Translations under genes and position numbers: made by a program
From: Pacificimonas aurantium
Lineage (GTDB): Bacteria > Pseudomonadota > Alphaproteobacteria > Sphingomonadales > Sphingomonadaceae
Length of the DNA stretch: 64,000 nucleotides
Assembly: GCF_020092905.1 (NCBI RefSeq)
Contig: NZ_JAGSGB010000001.1
Location: forward strand, 1,054,001-1,118,000
Direction of reading: 5' to 3'
Shown here: positions 8,795-18,488 of the stretch, piece by piece
How positions within the stretch are numbered: position 1 is the stretch's first letter
Layout of the letters: the number at the start of each line of letters is the position of its first letter
The notes under the pieces: generated by a model
Databases searched by the model: none
The model's input: only the letters and a program-made list of their open reading frames with translations
Told to the model about the DNA's origin: nothing

Positions 8795-9570
8795 ATCGCG
8801 CCGAGGTCGCGCAGCATCAGACCCCGGCCCCTGACCGCGACGATGAGCGGCTTCAGCGATTCGGGGATGGGCTCGCTGGCGGCGTCCAGCTTCTTGCGCA
8901 GGCGCGAGACGTGGACGTCGATGGTGTTGGTCGCATTGGCGGGCATGAAATTATAGTCCGACCAGCAGCGGCTCCACAGCATCGAGCGGGTGACCGGAAG
9001 GCCGCTATTTTCCGCCAGTACGAGAAGAATGCCATGTTCGCGCGGGGTCAGGTCCAATGCCTCCTCGCCCAGCCGCGCGGTCAACGTGGCGGGATCGACC
9101 ATGAGCGGGCCGTTCTGAACGGTTCGTGTCCCGCGTTCCGGCTCCTGCACCTGGCGCCTGAGAAGCGCGGCAAGGCGTGCCAGCAATTCGAGATCGCCGA
9201 CCGGTTTGACGACATAGTCGTCGCCCCCCGACGCAATTCCCTCGACTCGCTGGCGTTCCGTGCCGAGAGCCGTGAGGAACAGGGCGGGCGAGCCCGAGGA
9301 GGCACCCGACGCGCGGATGCGTTCGAGCGCGGCCAGGCCGTTCAGCCCAGGCACCTGCCGGTCGAGCACAAGAATGTCGAAGGGTTGCGCCCCGGCACGG
9401 GCGACAGCCTCCTCCCCGTCCGCCACCACGTCCACATCGGCAAAGCCATGTCGGCTGAGCACCGACGCGAGATGCCCGGCAAGTTCGGGTTCGTCCTCGA
9501 GCACAAGGGCCGTTCGGCCGAGAAACATGCCGCGCAGGCGGTCGTCGAGATCTGTGGGGTCCTCGGCCAT
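8791..9570 (-). CDS. OmpR-family response regulator
   Basis: The 259-residue product begins at ATG 9570 (MAEDPTDLDD); an ATG 24 nt further upstream is possible. The receiver domain (about 18-135) has the acidic pair E25/D26, phospho-acceptor D70 in LVLDRQVPG and the switch lysine in YVVKPVG. The C-terminal winged helix of OmpR/PhoB type contains LTPREHGILLVLAEN and NTIDVHVSRLRKKLD, the recognition segment. It is the first gene of a minus-strand group, overlapping the kinase by 4 nt. It probably controls the downstream secretion genes; the target promoters are not identified. Confidence 0.93.
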   Translation of the reverse strand: MAEDPTDLDDRLRGMFLGRTALVLEDEPELAGHLASVLSRHGFADVDVVADGEEAVARAGAQPFDILVLDRQVPGLNGLAALERIRASGASSGSPALFLTALGTERQRVEGIASGGDDYVVKPVGDLELLARLAALLRRQVQEPERGTRTVQNGPLMVDPATLTARLGEEALDLTPREHGILLVLAENSGLPVTRSMLWSRCWSDYNFMPANATNTIDVHVSRLRKKLDAASEPIPESLKPLIVAVRGRGLMLRDLGAI

Positions 9571-9683
9571 GAACGAACATTGCCGCCCCCGCATGCGAAA
9601 GAAAAGAACGAGCGGCGGATTGTTCAGCTTACTTAAGGCGGGGGCATCTGGCGCAGCGCCCCCTTGGAGCCTTATGGTGGGCC

Positions 9684-10385
9684 ATGGTCGGCACATTCGC
9701 CCTTACGATCCGTATCGCAGCCGCGGCGGCTTTTCTCGGCGCCTGCACAGCGCCGACGCATGAGACGTCAACCTATTCGAGTGAGGCCGCGGACCGGCAT
9801 GTCGGCGGCGAGGGAGCACCGACTGAAGCGCAGGACCGGGCGGAACTGGCCTTTCGCCTCGCGGCTCAAGCGCGCGAAGACGGCGATGCGGACGCGATGC
9901 TGACGGCAGCGCGGCTGATGCTGCGTAGCGGGACGCGTCCCGCGCGGCTTGAGGCCGGAGTGCTGACCGCGGAGCCCGGTCGAGATGCGGTCGTCGCCGC
10001 CTGGGCGCGGGAGGCGATCCTGCTGGCCGACGCGGATCGCGGCGTGACGGAGAGGGCGGAAGCGCTGATGCAGGCGCGCCCGCGCGGTATTCTCGAAAGC
10101 GGCCTTGGCGCGGGCCCCTTGCGCCTCGTCCAGCGCCTCGATCTCGGCGAAGCACTCACCCTGTCGCTCGTGGCCGAGCCCGGAACCGATTCCAGTGTCG
10201 CGGCGATCGGCGACGGCGATGCGCGGCTGGCCCTTGCCGTCCGCGCGGGACGGCAGACGATCTGCACCGGCGAGAGGCGGACCACCCACGCCATGTGCGC
10301 CTGGCGCGCACGGCAGACCGACCATGTTGTCCGCCTGACGAACGAAGGTCCGCTCGCCAGCGAAGTGATGCTGCTGTCGAACTGA
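9684..10385 (+). CDS. Hypothetical lipoprotein
   Basis: The 233-residue product has a lipoprotein signal: a hydrophobic stretch ending FLGAC, with Cys21 as the likely lipidated residue. The middle is rich in alanine helices (AELAFRLAAQAREDGDADAM, AARLMLRSGTR), reminiscent of a TPR-like solenoid. The C-terminal third looks like a beta sandwich with two cysteines (TICTGERR, HAMCAWRAR). It diverges from the response regulator and converges, 12 nt apart, on the caspase-like gene. I do not recognise the family. Its place within the surface/secretion neighbourhood is the only hint of role. Confidence 0.7.
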   Translation: MVGTFALTIRIAAAAAFLGACTAPTHETSTYSSEAADRHVGGEGAPTEAQDRAELAFRLAAQAREDGDADAMLTAARLMLRSGTRPARLEAGVLTAEPGRDAVVAAWAREAILLADADRGVTERAEALMQARPRGILESGLGAGPLRLVQRLDLGEALTLSLVAEPGTDSSVAAIGDGDARLALAVRAGRQTICTGERRTTHAMCAWRARQTDHVVRLTNEGPLASEVMLLSN

Positions 10386-10397
10386 GCCGCCGCGCGC

Positions 10398-11753
10398 TCA
10401 GGGCGGATCGCCGACCCGGAAGCGAAGCACCTGCGCGGACACCGGTTCGTCGCTGCCGAGCGGGCGGCGGAGGAGAACCAGGCGGTCCATTCCCGGCGGG
10501 AGGGGCCTCTCCGTCTCGGGGTCGCGGTCGACGAAGGTGAAGGACAGCCGCGCCGGCCGGCCTAGTCCGACCGGATAGCCTTCGATCGGGGAGACCAGCG
10601 TCTGATGGCCCGCACTGTCGACATACCAGGCGTCGACCCGCCCGAGCTCGTCATCGTCGACCGAGAGGAGGACAAGGTCGCAGTGGGATAGCGCGAGCGG
10701 CGCGGCGGAAAGGTCGATTTCGGCGGGCGGCCCGGCCTTGCCGTCGGGACAGCGGTCCTGTGCGGCCCGGTGGGCGGAAAGGGAGAGCCGTGCCGGGTCG
10801 AGCCGGGCGGCGAACTCGAGCGGGCCGGGAACGGTCCCCGCAAAGAAGAAGGCCGCACCGATCTGGCCGCCGAGCACAGTTGAGCCTGCGGAGGCTGGCG
10901 TACCGCGTGCGGCGGCGAGTTGCTTGCGCGCGAGCATGGCAAAGGTCGCGGGGTCCCCGTCGATGGCAGCGGCAAGCGAGCGTGTGAAAAGTCCCCCCGA
11001 CGGGCCGCCAAAGGCCGGGCGGTCACTCGGACTGGCAGCAAAGGTCACCAGCCGCCCCGCACCCGCGCGGCGGTCCGCCTCCACCCATGGGTCGGCGAGC
11101 CCGCGCGCCCCGCGGCGAACGGTCTGCGGCAATCCGAGCAGGGCGGGCGGCAATGTCCGCGGCTGCAGGGCGGCCCCGCTGCGAACGGCGCCGCCGGACG
11201 CACAGCTGTCGATGACGAGGAACACATCGGCGCCTCGGCTGCGCAGGCGGTCCACGACATCGCCGATCTCGTCGTCGGAGAGGCTGCCGGGAAGACGCCG
11301 GGCGTCCGGCTGCCAAGGCGCCGCGTCGGCCAGCAGCAGCACCTCGTCGAGGCCGTCCGCCTCGTCGAGGCGGCCATTGTCCGGAATGCGCGCGCCGTGC
11401 GCGGAGAGGTAGAGGAGAATGCGGTCGCCGCGCTCGGCCTGTCCGACAAGTTCGGCAAAGGCGCGGTTCACCCTTGCCGTCGCCGCGTCCGCGCCGCTCA
11501 GGATGACGAGCTCGGGCGTTGCCGCCCTGGCGTCTGCGGGGCGGTCCGCAGTCATACGCGTCCATGCGCTGCGCATCAGCGCTACGTCGGCGTCCGCCCC
11601 GATCAGCTCATAGGGTTTGAGGGCAGGGTGCGAGAAGCTGCCGGCGGCTACGATCAGCGCACGGTCCGCCGCCCGGACGGGGCTGCCGGCGATCGCCAGA
11701 AACGCGACCAGAGCGGCAGCGATAGAGGCAAGCGGGAAACGGATGCGGGTCAT
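10398..11753 (-). CDS. Exported caspase-like (peptidase C14) protein
   Basis: The 451-residue product starts at ATG 11753 with a signal peptide (about 1-28, ending SPVRA); the longer open frame upstream only mirrors the opposite-strand gene. The caspase-fold domain covers ~30-310. The catalytic histidine is H119 in LYLSAHGA and the cysteine is C184 in LVIDSCASGG, the usual His/Cys dyad spacing. The C-terminal ~130 residues are beta-rich with two cysteines (RCPDGK, SHCDLV) and may bind ligand or partner. Bacterial caspase homologues of this type are often exported and linked to TPR/FecR/CHAT genes, as here. The substrate is unknown. Confidence 0.85.
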   Translation of the reverse strand: MTRIRFPLASIAAALVAFLAIAGSPVRAADRALIVAAGSFSHPALKPYELIGADADVALMRSAWTRMTADRPADARAATPELVILSGADAATARVNRAFAELVGQAERGDRILLYLSAHGARIPDNGRLDEADGLDEVLLLADAAPWQPDARRLPGSLSDDEIGDVVDRLRSRGADVFLVIDSCASGGAVRSGAALQPRTLPPALLGLPQTVRRGARGLADPWVEADRRAGAGRLVTFAASPSDRPAFGGPSGGLFTRSLAAAIDGDPATFAMLARKQLAAARGTPASAGSTVLGGQIGAAFFFAGTVPGPLEFAARLDPARLSLSAHRAAQDRCPDGKAGPPAEIDLSAAPLALSHCDLVLLSVDDDELGRVDAWYVDSAGHQTLVSPIEGYPVGLGRPARLSFTFVDRDPETERPLPPGMDRLVLLRRPLGSDEPVSAQVLRFRVGDPP

Positions 11754-11915
11754 GGAAGCGGGTGCGGCCAGTCGTCGTAACGTGTTCGAGCGGCCTAGCC
11801 CGCACGGCAGGGGCAGGGAAGGCGCAGGCGCTGTGAATTCAGGGTTCGTAAGTTTCTCGCCGCGCGACGCGCGGATACCTTTCAGGCCTACCGTAAGAGA
11901 TGAGGGACTGGGGAC

Positions 11916-12806
11916 ATGAAACAGGCACTTTTGGGATATGCAGCGGCTGCGGCGCTTGCCGCCGGATCGGTGACACCGGCTCTCGCCGCAGACGATGAGG
12001 CGCAGCTCGTGCGCTGCGAAACTTCCTATGGCGCCGTCGCGATCACCGACGGCTCCACGCAGGGCTGGACCGAGTATAAGCTGTCCAGTCCCCGTCCATT
12101 GATTCAGCAACTGATCGCCCAGTCGGGCTGCTTCACGCTGGTGAACCCGGCAACGGGGGAAGCCGCGGACTATCTGATGGCGGCGGAAGCCGGCAGCAAG
12201 GAAGAGATCGACCAGGCCATGAACGCGGCCGCCAGCGCTGCCTCGAGCGCCGCGACCTCTGCGCTGATCCGCTCCGGCGCGCTGTCGCGCGTCCCCGGTG
12301 TGGGCGCCGTTGCGGGCCTTCTCGGCGGTTTCGGCGGTAAGAAGAAGACGATTTCCGCCGCGCTTCGGCTCATCAGCCCGCAGAACGGCCTGACCGTCGC
12401 CGCCGCGACCGGAGAGCAATCGAAGAGCGTCATGAAAGTCATGAAGGGCTCGGAGTGGAAAGCGCTGGGAGACGAGACCGGCGGCTATACGACGTCGAAG
12501 GACGGGCGCATGGTCTCGAGCGCATTCGTGACCGCCTATAACAGCCTGGTCGCCCAAGCGGCGGCATTGCCGCCGGTCCAGACGGCGGCCGCCCCGGAGG
12601 CGGGCGCAGCCCAGGCGGCAGAAGAAATCTATGTGGTCGCCATCGACAGCAGCCTGCTCGCTGCGGCGAGCGCCGCGGCAAGTCCGGTTCGCAGCCTGCG
12701 TGCCGGGACGGAGCTGGTGCCGACGGGCAACCGCCAGGGCCTCTTCGTCGAAGTGGCCGACAATTACGGCACGACGGGATGGGTTTCGGTCGAAGACCTG
12801 CAATAG
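11916..12806 (+). CDS. Exported protein with CsgG-like middle and C-terminal SH3-like domain
   Basis: The 296-residue product has a signal peptide (1-24, ending TPALA). Residues ~35-210 loosely resemble CsgG/HfaB-type periplasmic proteins: a helix with IQQLIAQSGCFTLV, the line ADYLMAAEAGS, a small-residue segment SAASSAATSALI, then AALRLISPQNG and AFVTAYNSLV. Residues ~235-296 form a bacterial SH3-like domain (SPVRSLRAGTELVPTG, DNYGTTGWVSVEDLQ). It diverges from the caspase-like gene, is preceded by GGGACTGGGGAC, and is followed by a strong terminator. A role in cell-envelope or surface assembly is plausible; the CsgG link is tentative. Confidence 0.65.
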   Translation: MKQALLGYAAAAALAAGSVTPALAADDEAQLVRCETSYGAVAITDGSTQGWTEYKLSSPRPLIQQLIAQSGCFTLVNPATGEAADYLMAAEAGSKEEIDQAMNAAASAASSAATSALIRSGALSRVPGVGAVAGLLGGFGGKKKTISAALRLISPQNGLTVAAATGEQSKSVMKVMKGSEWKALGDETGGYTTSKDGRMVSSAFVTAYNSLVAQAAALPPVQTAAAPEAGAAQAAEEIYVVAIDSSLLAAASAAASPVRSLRAGTELVPTGNRQGLFVEVADNYGTTGWVSVEDLQ

Positions 12807-12829
12807 ACCCGGCAGGTCGGACGCCTACT

Positions 12830-12866
12830 GGCCGCGGTGCGCCTGCCGGCGCCCGCGGCCTTTTTT
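12830..12866 (+). terminator. Rho-independent terminator of the SH3-like gene
   Basis: A GC stem (GGCCGCGG...GCGCC paired with GGCGC...CGCGGCC, one bulged T, loop TGCC) is followed directly by six T residues on the plus strand. It starts 24 nt after the stop codon of the SH3-like gene. Confidence 0.9.
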
Positions 12867-12920
12867 ATGCGCCGCTTTCACGACCCGCTGTCATGAGCCG
12901 TGTGCGGCGGGGCGGCCCGC

Positions 12921-14122
<1,202 letters not shown>

Positions 14123-14266
14123 ACGCTGCTGTCGCGGCGGGCGGTTACGCGCCGTCCCGCGCGAAGAAGCGCTCACGTAGCGACCCGGCCCGTCCCGGTC
14201 AACGTCCGATATGGCAAGGTGTGACATAGCGCCGTCTTCGTGGCTGGCCTCTGCTGGCGGCGCACG

Positions 14267-16039
14267 TCAGGCGGCACGCGCCGCAGCCCCGTCCGCCCAT
14301 GCGGCATCCTCAATGTGAATCTCAGCTCGCGGCACCTGCTGCCAGTCGTCGCGCTTCACCCGGCCGGCCACGAACAGCCGCCGCCCGTTCGCACCCAGAA
14401 GCGCCGCGCCAAGCGGCGTGTCTTCGGCGCGAAAGGCGATGCCCTTCGCGCGCTTCCCGTCGGCCCCGGCGAGGAGGGTGCGCACATGGCCGTTTCCCAC
14501 CACAGAGGCCTCGACGATGCTGACAGGTCCCGCCGCGACGCGCGGAGTAGGCCAGCCAGCGCCGTAGGGCGCCGCCAGATCGAGCGACTCGGCGAGGTCG
14601 GGCGTAATGCCGCCCGGTGCCACCGCCAGGTCGAAGGCCAGGCTGCGCTCCGACTGGGCGCGGGTGACCTGCCCTTCCAGCCGCTCGCAGAGAAAGTCGG
14701 TCAGCTCGCCGATGCGGTCGGCGACGACGGTAAGGCCGGCCGCCATCGCGTGACCGCCGCCCGCGGACAGCAGACCGGCATCCTTTGCCGCGAGGACGGC
14801 CGCGCCGAGATCGACGCCGGAGATGGAGCGCCCTGATCCCTTTCCAATGCCTGCATCGGTACCGATGACGATTGCGGGCGCGCCAAGCCTGTCCTTGAGA
14901 CGGCTGGCGGCGATGCCGATCACGCCCGGATGCCAGCCCTCCCCTGAAACCACGGCGACCGGCATGTTGCCCGCGCGTTCGGCCGCCGCCAATGCCGCGT
15001 CGGTCACGTCGGCTTCGATGGCGCGCCGCTCTTCGTTGAGGCGACTGAGTTCTTCGGCGAGCGCCTGACAATCCTCATCATGCGCGCCGCAGAGGAGCCG
15101 GACGCCGAGGTCCGCGCGGCCCACGCGCCCGCCCGCATTGATGCGGGGGCCGAGCGCAAAGCCGAGATCGGAGGCGAGCGGCGCGCGCTCCAACCTGGCC
15201 GCGTCGGCGAGCGCCGACAGACCGCGATTGCCACGCCGCGCCATGATCTTCAGTCCCTGAGCAACGAAGGCGCGGTTGAGCCCGGTCAGCGGAACGACAT
15301 CGGCGACCGTGCCAAGCGCGACGAGGTCGAGAAGCGGCATCAGATTGGGCGGCCGATCGCCCAACCGGCCGCGGCGCGCCAGCTCTCGCCTGACGGCAAC
15401 GGTAACGAGGAAACTCATCCCGGCGGCCGCGAGATGCCCGTAGCCCTGAGCCTCTACGCCCTCGTCAATGCGATTCGGATTGACGATCGCCGCGGCGGGA
15501 GGAAGCTCTGTCGAGGCCTTGTGATGATCGACCACGATCACGTCGAGGCCCGCAGCGCGCGCCGCCTCCAGCGCCTCGAACCCCTGTGTGCCGCAATCGA
15601 CGCAGACGACGAGATCGGCACCGGCCTGTTTCAGGTTCACCAAAGCGTCGGCGGAGGGGCCGTACCCTTCCAGCAGGCGGTCGGGAATATAATGGCCCGC
15701 CCTAGCGCCGAACATCGCCAACGCGCGGATGAGGACGCTGGCGCTCGTGGCGCCGTCGACGTCATAGTCGCCGAACAGCACGATGCGCTCTCCGCGCTCG
15801 ACCGCGTCCGCAATGCGCGCGGCTGCCGCATCCATGTCGCGGAAGATCGAGGGGTCCGGCAGCATGTCGCGAATGGTGGGCGCGCGCAGCATGTCGATCT
15901 CTTCGGCGCGCGCACCCCGGCTGAGGAACAGGCGCCGGATCATGGCGTCGGGGCCGAGACCTTCGTCCGCGGCACCGCCGCGCCAGACCCAGGCCCTGCC
16001 GCTGACCGACCGGGAAACCTGAAACACATTCTGCGACAT
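14267..16039 (-). CDS. recJ: Single-stranded-DNA-specific exonuclease RecJ
   Basis: The 590-residue product is a DHH-family 5'-3' ssDNA exonuclease for recombination and mismatch repair. Motif I is LFGDYDVDGATSASV; motif III is VIVVDHHKAS. The DHHA1 region carries SGEGWHPGVIGIAASRLKD and SGGGHAMAAGLTV. The metal-binding aspartates and DHH residues are intact, and length matches the family. It stands alone, 144 nt upstream of the tRNA-Glu gene in coordinate terms and divergent from the enoyl-CoA hydratase gene. Confidence 0.96.
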   Translation of the reverse strand: MSQNVFQVSRSVSGRAWVWRGGAADEGLGPDAMIRRLFLSRGARAEEIDMLRAPTIRDMLPDPSIFRDMDAAAARIADAVERGERIVLFGDYDVDGATSASVLIRALAMFGARAGHYIPDRLLEGYGPSADALVNLKQAGADLVVCVDCGTQGFEALEAARAAGLDVIVVDHHKASTELPPAAAIVNPNRIDEGVEAQGYGHLAAAGMSFLVTVAVRRELARRGRLGDRPPNLMPLLDLVALGTVADVVPLTGLNRAFVAQGLKIMARRGNRGLSALADAARLERAPLASDLGFALGPRINAGGRVGRADLGVRLLCGAHDEDCQALAEELSRLNEERRAIEADVTDAALAAAERAGNMPVAVVSGEGWHPGVIGIAASRLKDRLGAPAIVIGTDAGIGKGSGRSISGVDLGAAVLAAKDAGLLSAGGGHAMAAGLTVVADRIGELTDFLCERLEGQVTRAQSERSLAFDLAVAPGGITPDLAESLDLAAPYGAGWPTPRVAAGPVSIVEASVVGNGHVRTLLAGADGKRAKGIAFRAEDTPLGAALLGANGRRLFVAGRVKRDDWQQVPRAEIHIEDAAWADGAAARAA

Positions 16040-16200
16040 GCAGCCAACCTAGTGAGGAAGCCCCCGAGATGGAATGCCTGCCCGGACGGCAAAGGCGCGC
16101 GCGAGGGGCTCAGACTTTGACGAATTGTCCGGGATGGTCGCCGGTGCGAACTGACGATGTGTCGAAGGAAGAGATGCATCGAAGGAAGAGGAGAGACGCC

Positions 16201-17025
16201 ATGGCTGCACGCGCGCCCGCAAACACCGAGTCGGTACATGAAGAGCTGATCTACGAGGTGGACGGCCATGTCGCGACGATCACCCTCAACGCGCCCGACC
16301 GGATGAACACGATTTCCGGCCCGATGCTCGACGGGCTGAGCGAGCTTCTGGTGCGGGCGGATGCGGACCCGGAGGTGCGCTGCGTGATCCTGACCGGGGC
16401 GGGGCGCGCCTTCTGCGCGGGGCTCAACCTGCAGGCGGCAACGGGCGGAGAGGGCAGCATGTCGTCGGGCGCGATCAGCGCCTCCAATCTCGACCTGCGC
16501 AATACGCCGCCGACGGTGCTGTTCAACATGGACACGCCGGTCATTTGCGCGATCAACGGCGGGGCGGCCGGCTATGGCATGGACACCGCGCTCGGCTGCG
16601 ATATGCGCATCATGTCCGACAGGGCGAAGATGGCGGCTGCCTTCTGCAAGCGCGGCGTCCTGCCCGAGTCGGGCGGAACCTGGTTCCTGCCGCGCATGCT
16701 GGGCTGGGAGAAGGCCGCAAAGCTGATCTTCACCGGCCGCACGCTCTCGGCAGAAGAATGCCTGGACTATGGGCTCGTCAGTGAGGTTGTCCCGCATGAG
16801 GAGCTGATGACCGCCGCGCGCGCGCTAGCCGACGAGATCTGCGCGAACGCGCCGATGGCGGTCCAGGGCTCCAAGCGGATGATGCGCATGGGCATGTCGG
16901 AGCCGTTCACCGAGCATGTGCACCATGTCTTCCTGCAACTGCTGCCGCTAATGCGGTCCGAGGACGCGCGCGAAGGCATGACCGCCTTTCTGGAAAAGCG
17001 GCAGCCGGTCTTCACGGGCAAGTAG
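16201..17025 (+). CDS. Enoyl-CoA hydratase/isomerase family protein
   Basis: The 274-residue crotonase-fold protein starts at ATG 16201 behind AGGAGAG; the longer frame upstream has no ribosome site. Typical features are GRAFCAGLNL (first oxyanion-hole strand), INGGAAGYGMDTALGCD (second oxyanion glycines) and PESGGTWFLPRMLG with the general-base glutamate. It would hydrate or isomerise acyl-CoA esters in fatty-acid or aromatic catabolism. No other beta-oxidation gene is nearby, so the substrate cannot be named. Confidence 0.9.
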   Translation: MAARAPANTESVHEELIYEVDGHVATITLNAPDRMNTISGPMLDGLSELLVRADADPEVRCVILTGAGRAFCAGLNLQAATGGEGSMSSGAISASNLDLRNTPPTVLFNMDTPVICAINGGAAGYGMDTALGCDMRIMSDRAKMAAAFCKRGVLPESGGTWFLPRMLGWEKAAKLIFTGRTLSAEECLDYGLVSEVVPHEELMTAARALADEICANAPMAVQGSKRMMRMGMSEPFTEHVHHVFLQLLPLMRSEDAREGMTAFLEKRQPVFTGK

Positions 17026-17073
17026 GCGGCAAAGGCCGGGTGGGGGCACGCAGCCCCTGCCTTGCTTGGGCGG

Positions 17074-18090
17074 TCAGTTGTTGCAGGTCGGCCCGGGCTC
17101 GCGCCGATGCGTTGACTTCACATAGCGGACCGTGCCCGAGCTGGCGCGCATGACCACGCTTTCGGTGGTGATGAGGCCGCCCTTGCGGAATTTGACGCCT
17201 TCCAGAAGCGAGCCGTCGGTGACGCCGGTCGCGGCGAAGATCACGTCGCCCTTCGCCATTTCGGTAAGGGTGTAGACGCGCCCGAGATCCTCGATGCCCC
17301 ATTTGGCGGCCCGGCGCTTCTCATCGTCGTTGCGGAAGACCAGGCGGCCCTGCATCTGGCCGCCGACGCAGCGCAGCGCGGCCGCCGCGAGGACACCCTC
17401 GGGGGCGCCGCCCTGACCCATGTAGATATCGATGGTCGTGTCGGGATCGGTGGTGGCGATGACGCCCGCCACGTCGCCGTCGGGGATCAGCTTGATGCCG
17501 CAGCCCAGGCTGCGCAATTCCGCGATAATCGCCTCGTGACGCGGGCGGTCGAGGACGCAGGCGATGATCTCGTTCGGCTTGACGCCCTTCGCCTTGGCCA
17601 GCGCCTCGATATTCTCGGTAACGCTGTTTTCCAGACTGACGATGCCCTCGGGGTAGCCGCCGCCGATGGCGATCTTGTCCATATAGGTGTCGGGCGCGTT
17701 CAGAAGGCCGCCCTCTTCGGCGATGGCGAGGACGGCCAGGGCATTCGGACCGGCCTTTGCCGTGATTGTCGTGCCTTCCAGCGGGTCGAGCGCGATGTCG
17801 ATGGCCGGATCCTTCTTCTTCTGGCGGCCGACCTTTTCGCCGATATACAGCATGGGCGCTTCGTCGCGCTCGCCCTCTCCGATGACGACGGTGCCGTTCA
17901 TCTTCAGCCCGTTCAGCGCGTCGCGCATGCCCTCGACGGCGGCCGCATCGGCAGCCTTTTCATCGCCGCGGCCGATCAGGTGGCTGGCCGCCATGGCGGC
18001 GCACTCGGTCACACGAACCATTTCCAGAACAAGTACCCGGTCGAGCGGATTCTTGTCCTTCTTCTTAATGCTTTTCGAATCGTCTGCCAT
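17074..18090 (-). CDS. glpX: Class II fructose-1,6-bisphosphatase GlpX
   Basis: The 338-residue product starts at ATG 18090 (MADDSKSIKKKDKNPLD). Metal- and substrate-binding lines include GEGERDEAPMLYIGEKVG, DIALDPLEGTT and GQGGAPEGVLAAAALRCVGG. It removes the 1-phosphate from fructose 1,6-bisphosphate in gluconeogenesis. In sphingomonads this is often the only FBPase, but that cannot be judged here. The gene converges on the enoyl-CoA hydratase with 48 nt between stops. Confidence 0.95.
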   Translation of the reverse strand: MADDSKSIKKKDKNPLDRVLVLEMVRVTECAAMAASHLIGRGDEKAADAAAVEGMRDALNGLKMNGTVVIGEGERDEAPMLYIGEKVGRQKKKDPAIDIALDPLEGTTITAKAGPNALAVLAIAEEGGLLNAPDTYMDKIAIGGGYPEGIVSLENSVTENIEALAKAKGVKPNEIIACVLDRPRHEAIIAELRSLGCGIKLIPDGDVAGVIATTDPDTTIDIYMGQGGAPEGVLAAAALRCVGGQMQGRLVFRNDDEKRRAAKWGIEDLGRVYTLTEMAKGDVIFAATGVTDGSLLEGVKFRKGGLITTESVVMRASSGTVRYVKSTHRREPGPTCNN

Positions 18091-18264
18091 GACCTGTCCC
18101 CAAGGGCGAAATGCTGATGCGGCCACAGGTTCGTACCAAGGCCGAAGATGAGTTGACGCTGCCCTACTGTGCCCCTTGCAGGGGAGCAAGCCGCCCCCGT
18201 CCTCGCGCCGACTTGACGGCAGGGGTGCGGGCGCCGACTCTATAGCGGCGAAGGGAAGGGCAAG

Positions 18265-18444
18265 ATGACCGATCAGGACCGGCATGACGCGAAGAATCTC
18301 GAGGCGCAGAATCATATTCTGAAAAAGCAGCTGTCCAAGACCGCCGATCAGCTCGACGAGTTGGCGGAGTCGGACTGCGATCCCGACGAGAAGAAGAAAA
18401 GCGAGCGAACGGCGAAGCGGTCGCGCAAGATGGCCGACAGCTGA
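18265..18444 (+). CDS. Small charged coiled-coil protein (59 aa)
   Basis: ATG 18265 is preceded by GAAGGGAAGGG, a good ribosome site, and opens a 59-codon frame. The product is highly charged and helical (NLEAQNHILKKQLSKTADQL, then DPDEKKKSERTAKRSRK), with heptad-like leucines over residues ~11-33 and a basic tail. It ends 44 nt before the dipeptidase gene and may share its transcript. I do not recognise a family. Codon use fits the neighbours, which supports a real gene. Confidence 0.6.
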   Translation: MTDQDRHDAKNLEAQNHILKKQLSKTADQLDELAESDCDPDEKKKSERTAKRSRKMADS

Positions 18445-18488
18445 GCGGCACCAGCGCGCTGGCGGCGACACCAGATGAAGGGCGGGAC

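Noticed and set aside
11754-12803. N-terminal extension of the caspase-like protein
   Set aside because: The segment is only the reverse of the SH3-like gene; a signal peptide begins at ATG 11753.
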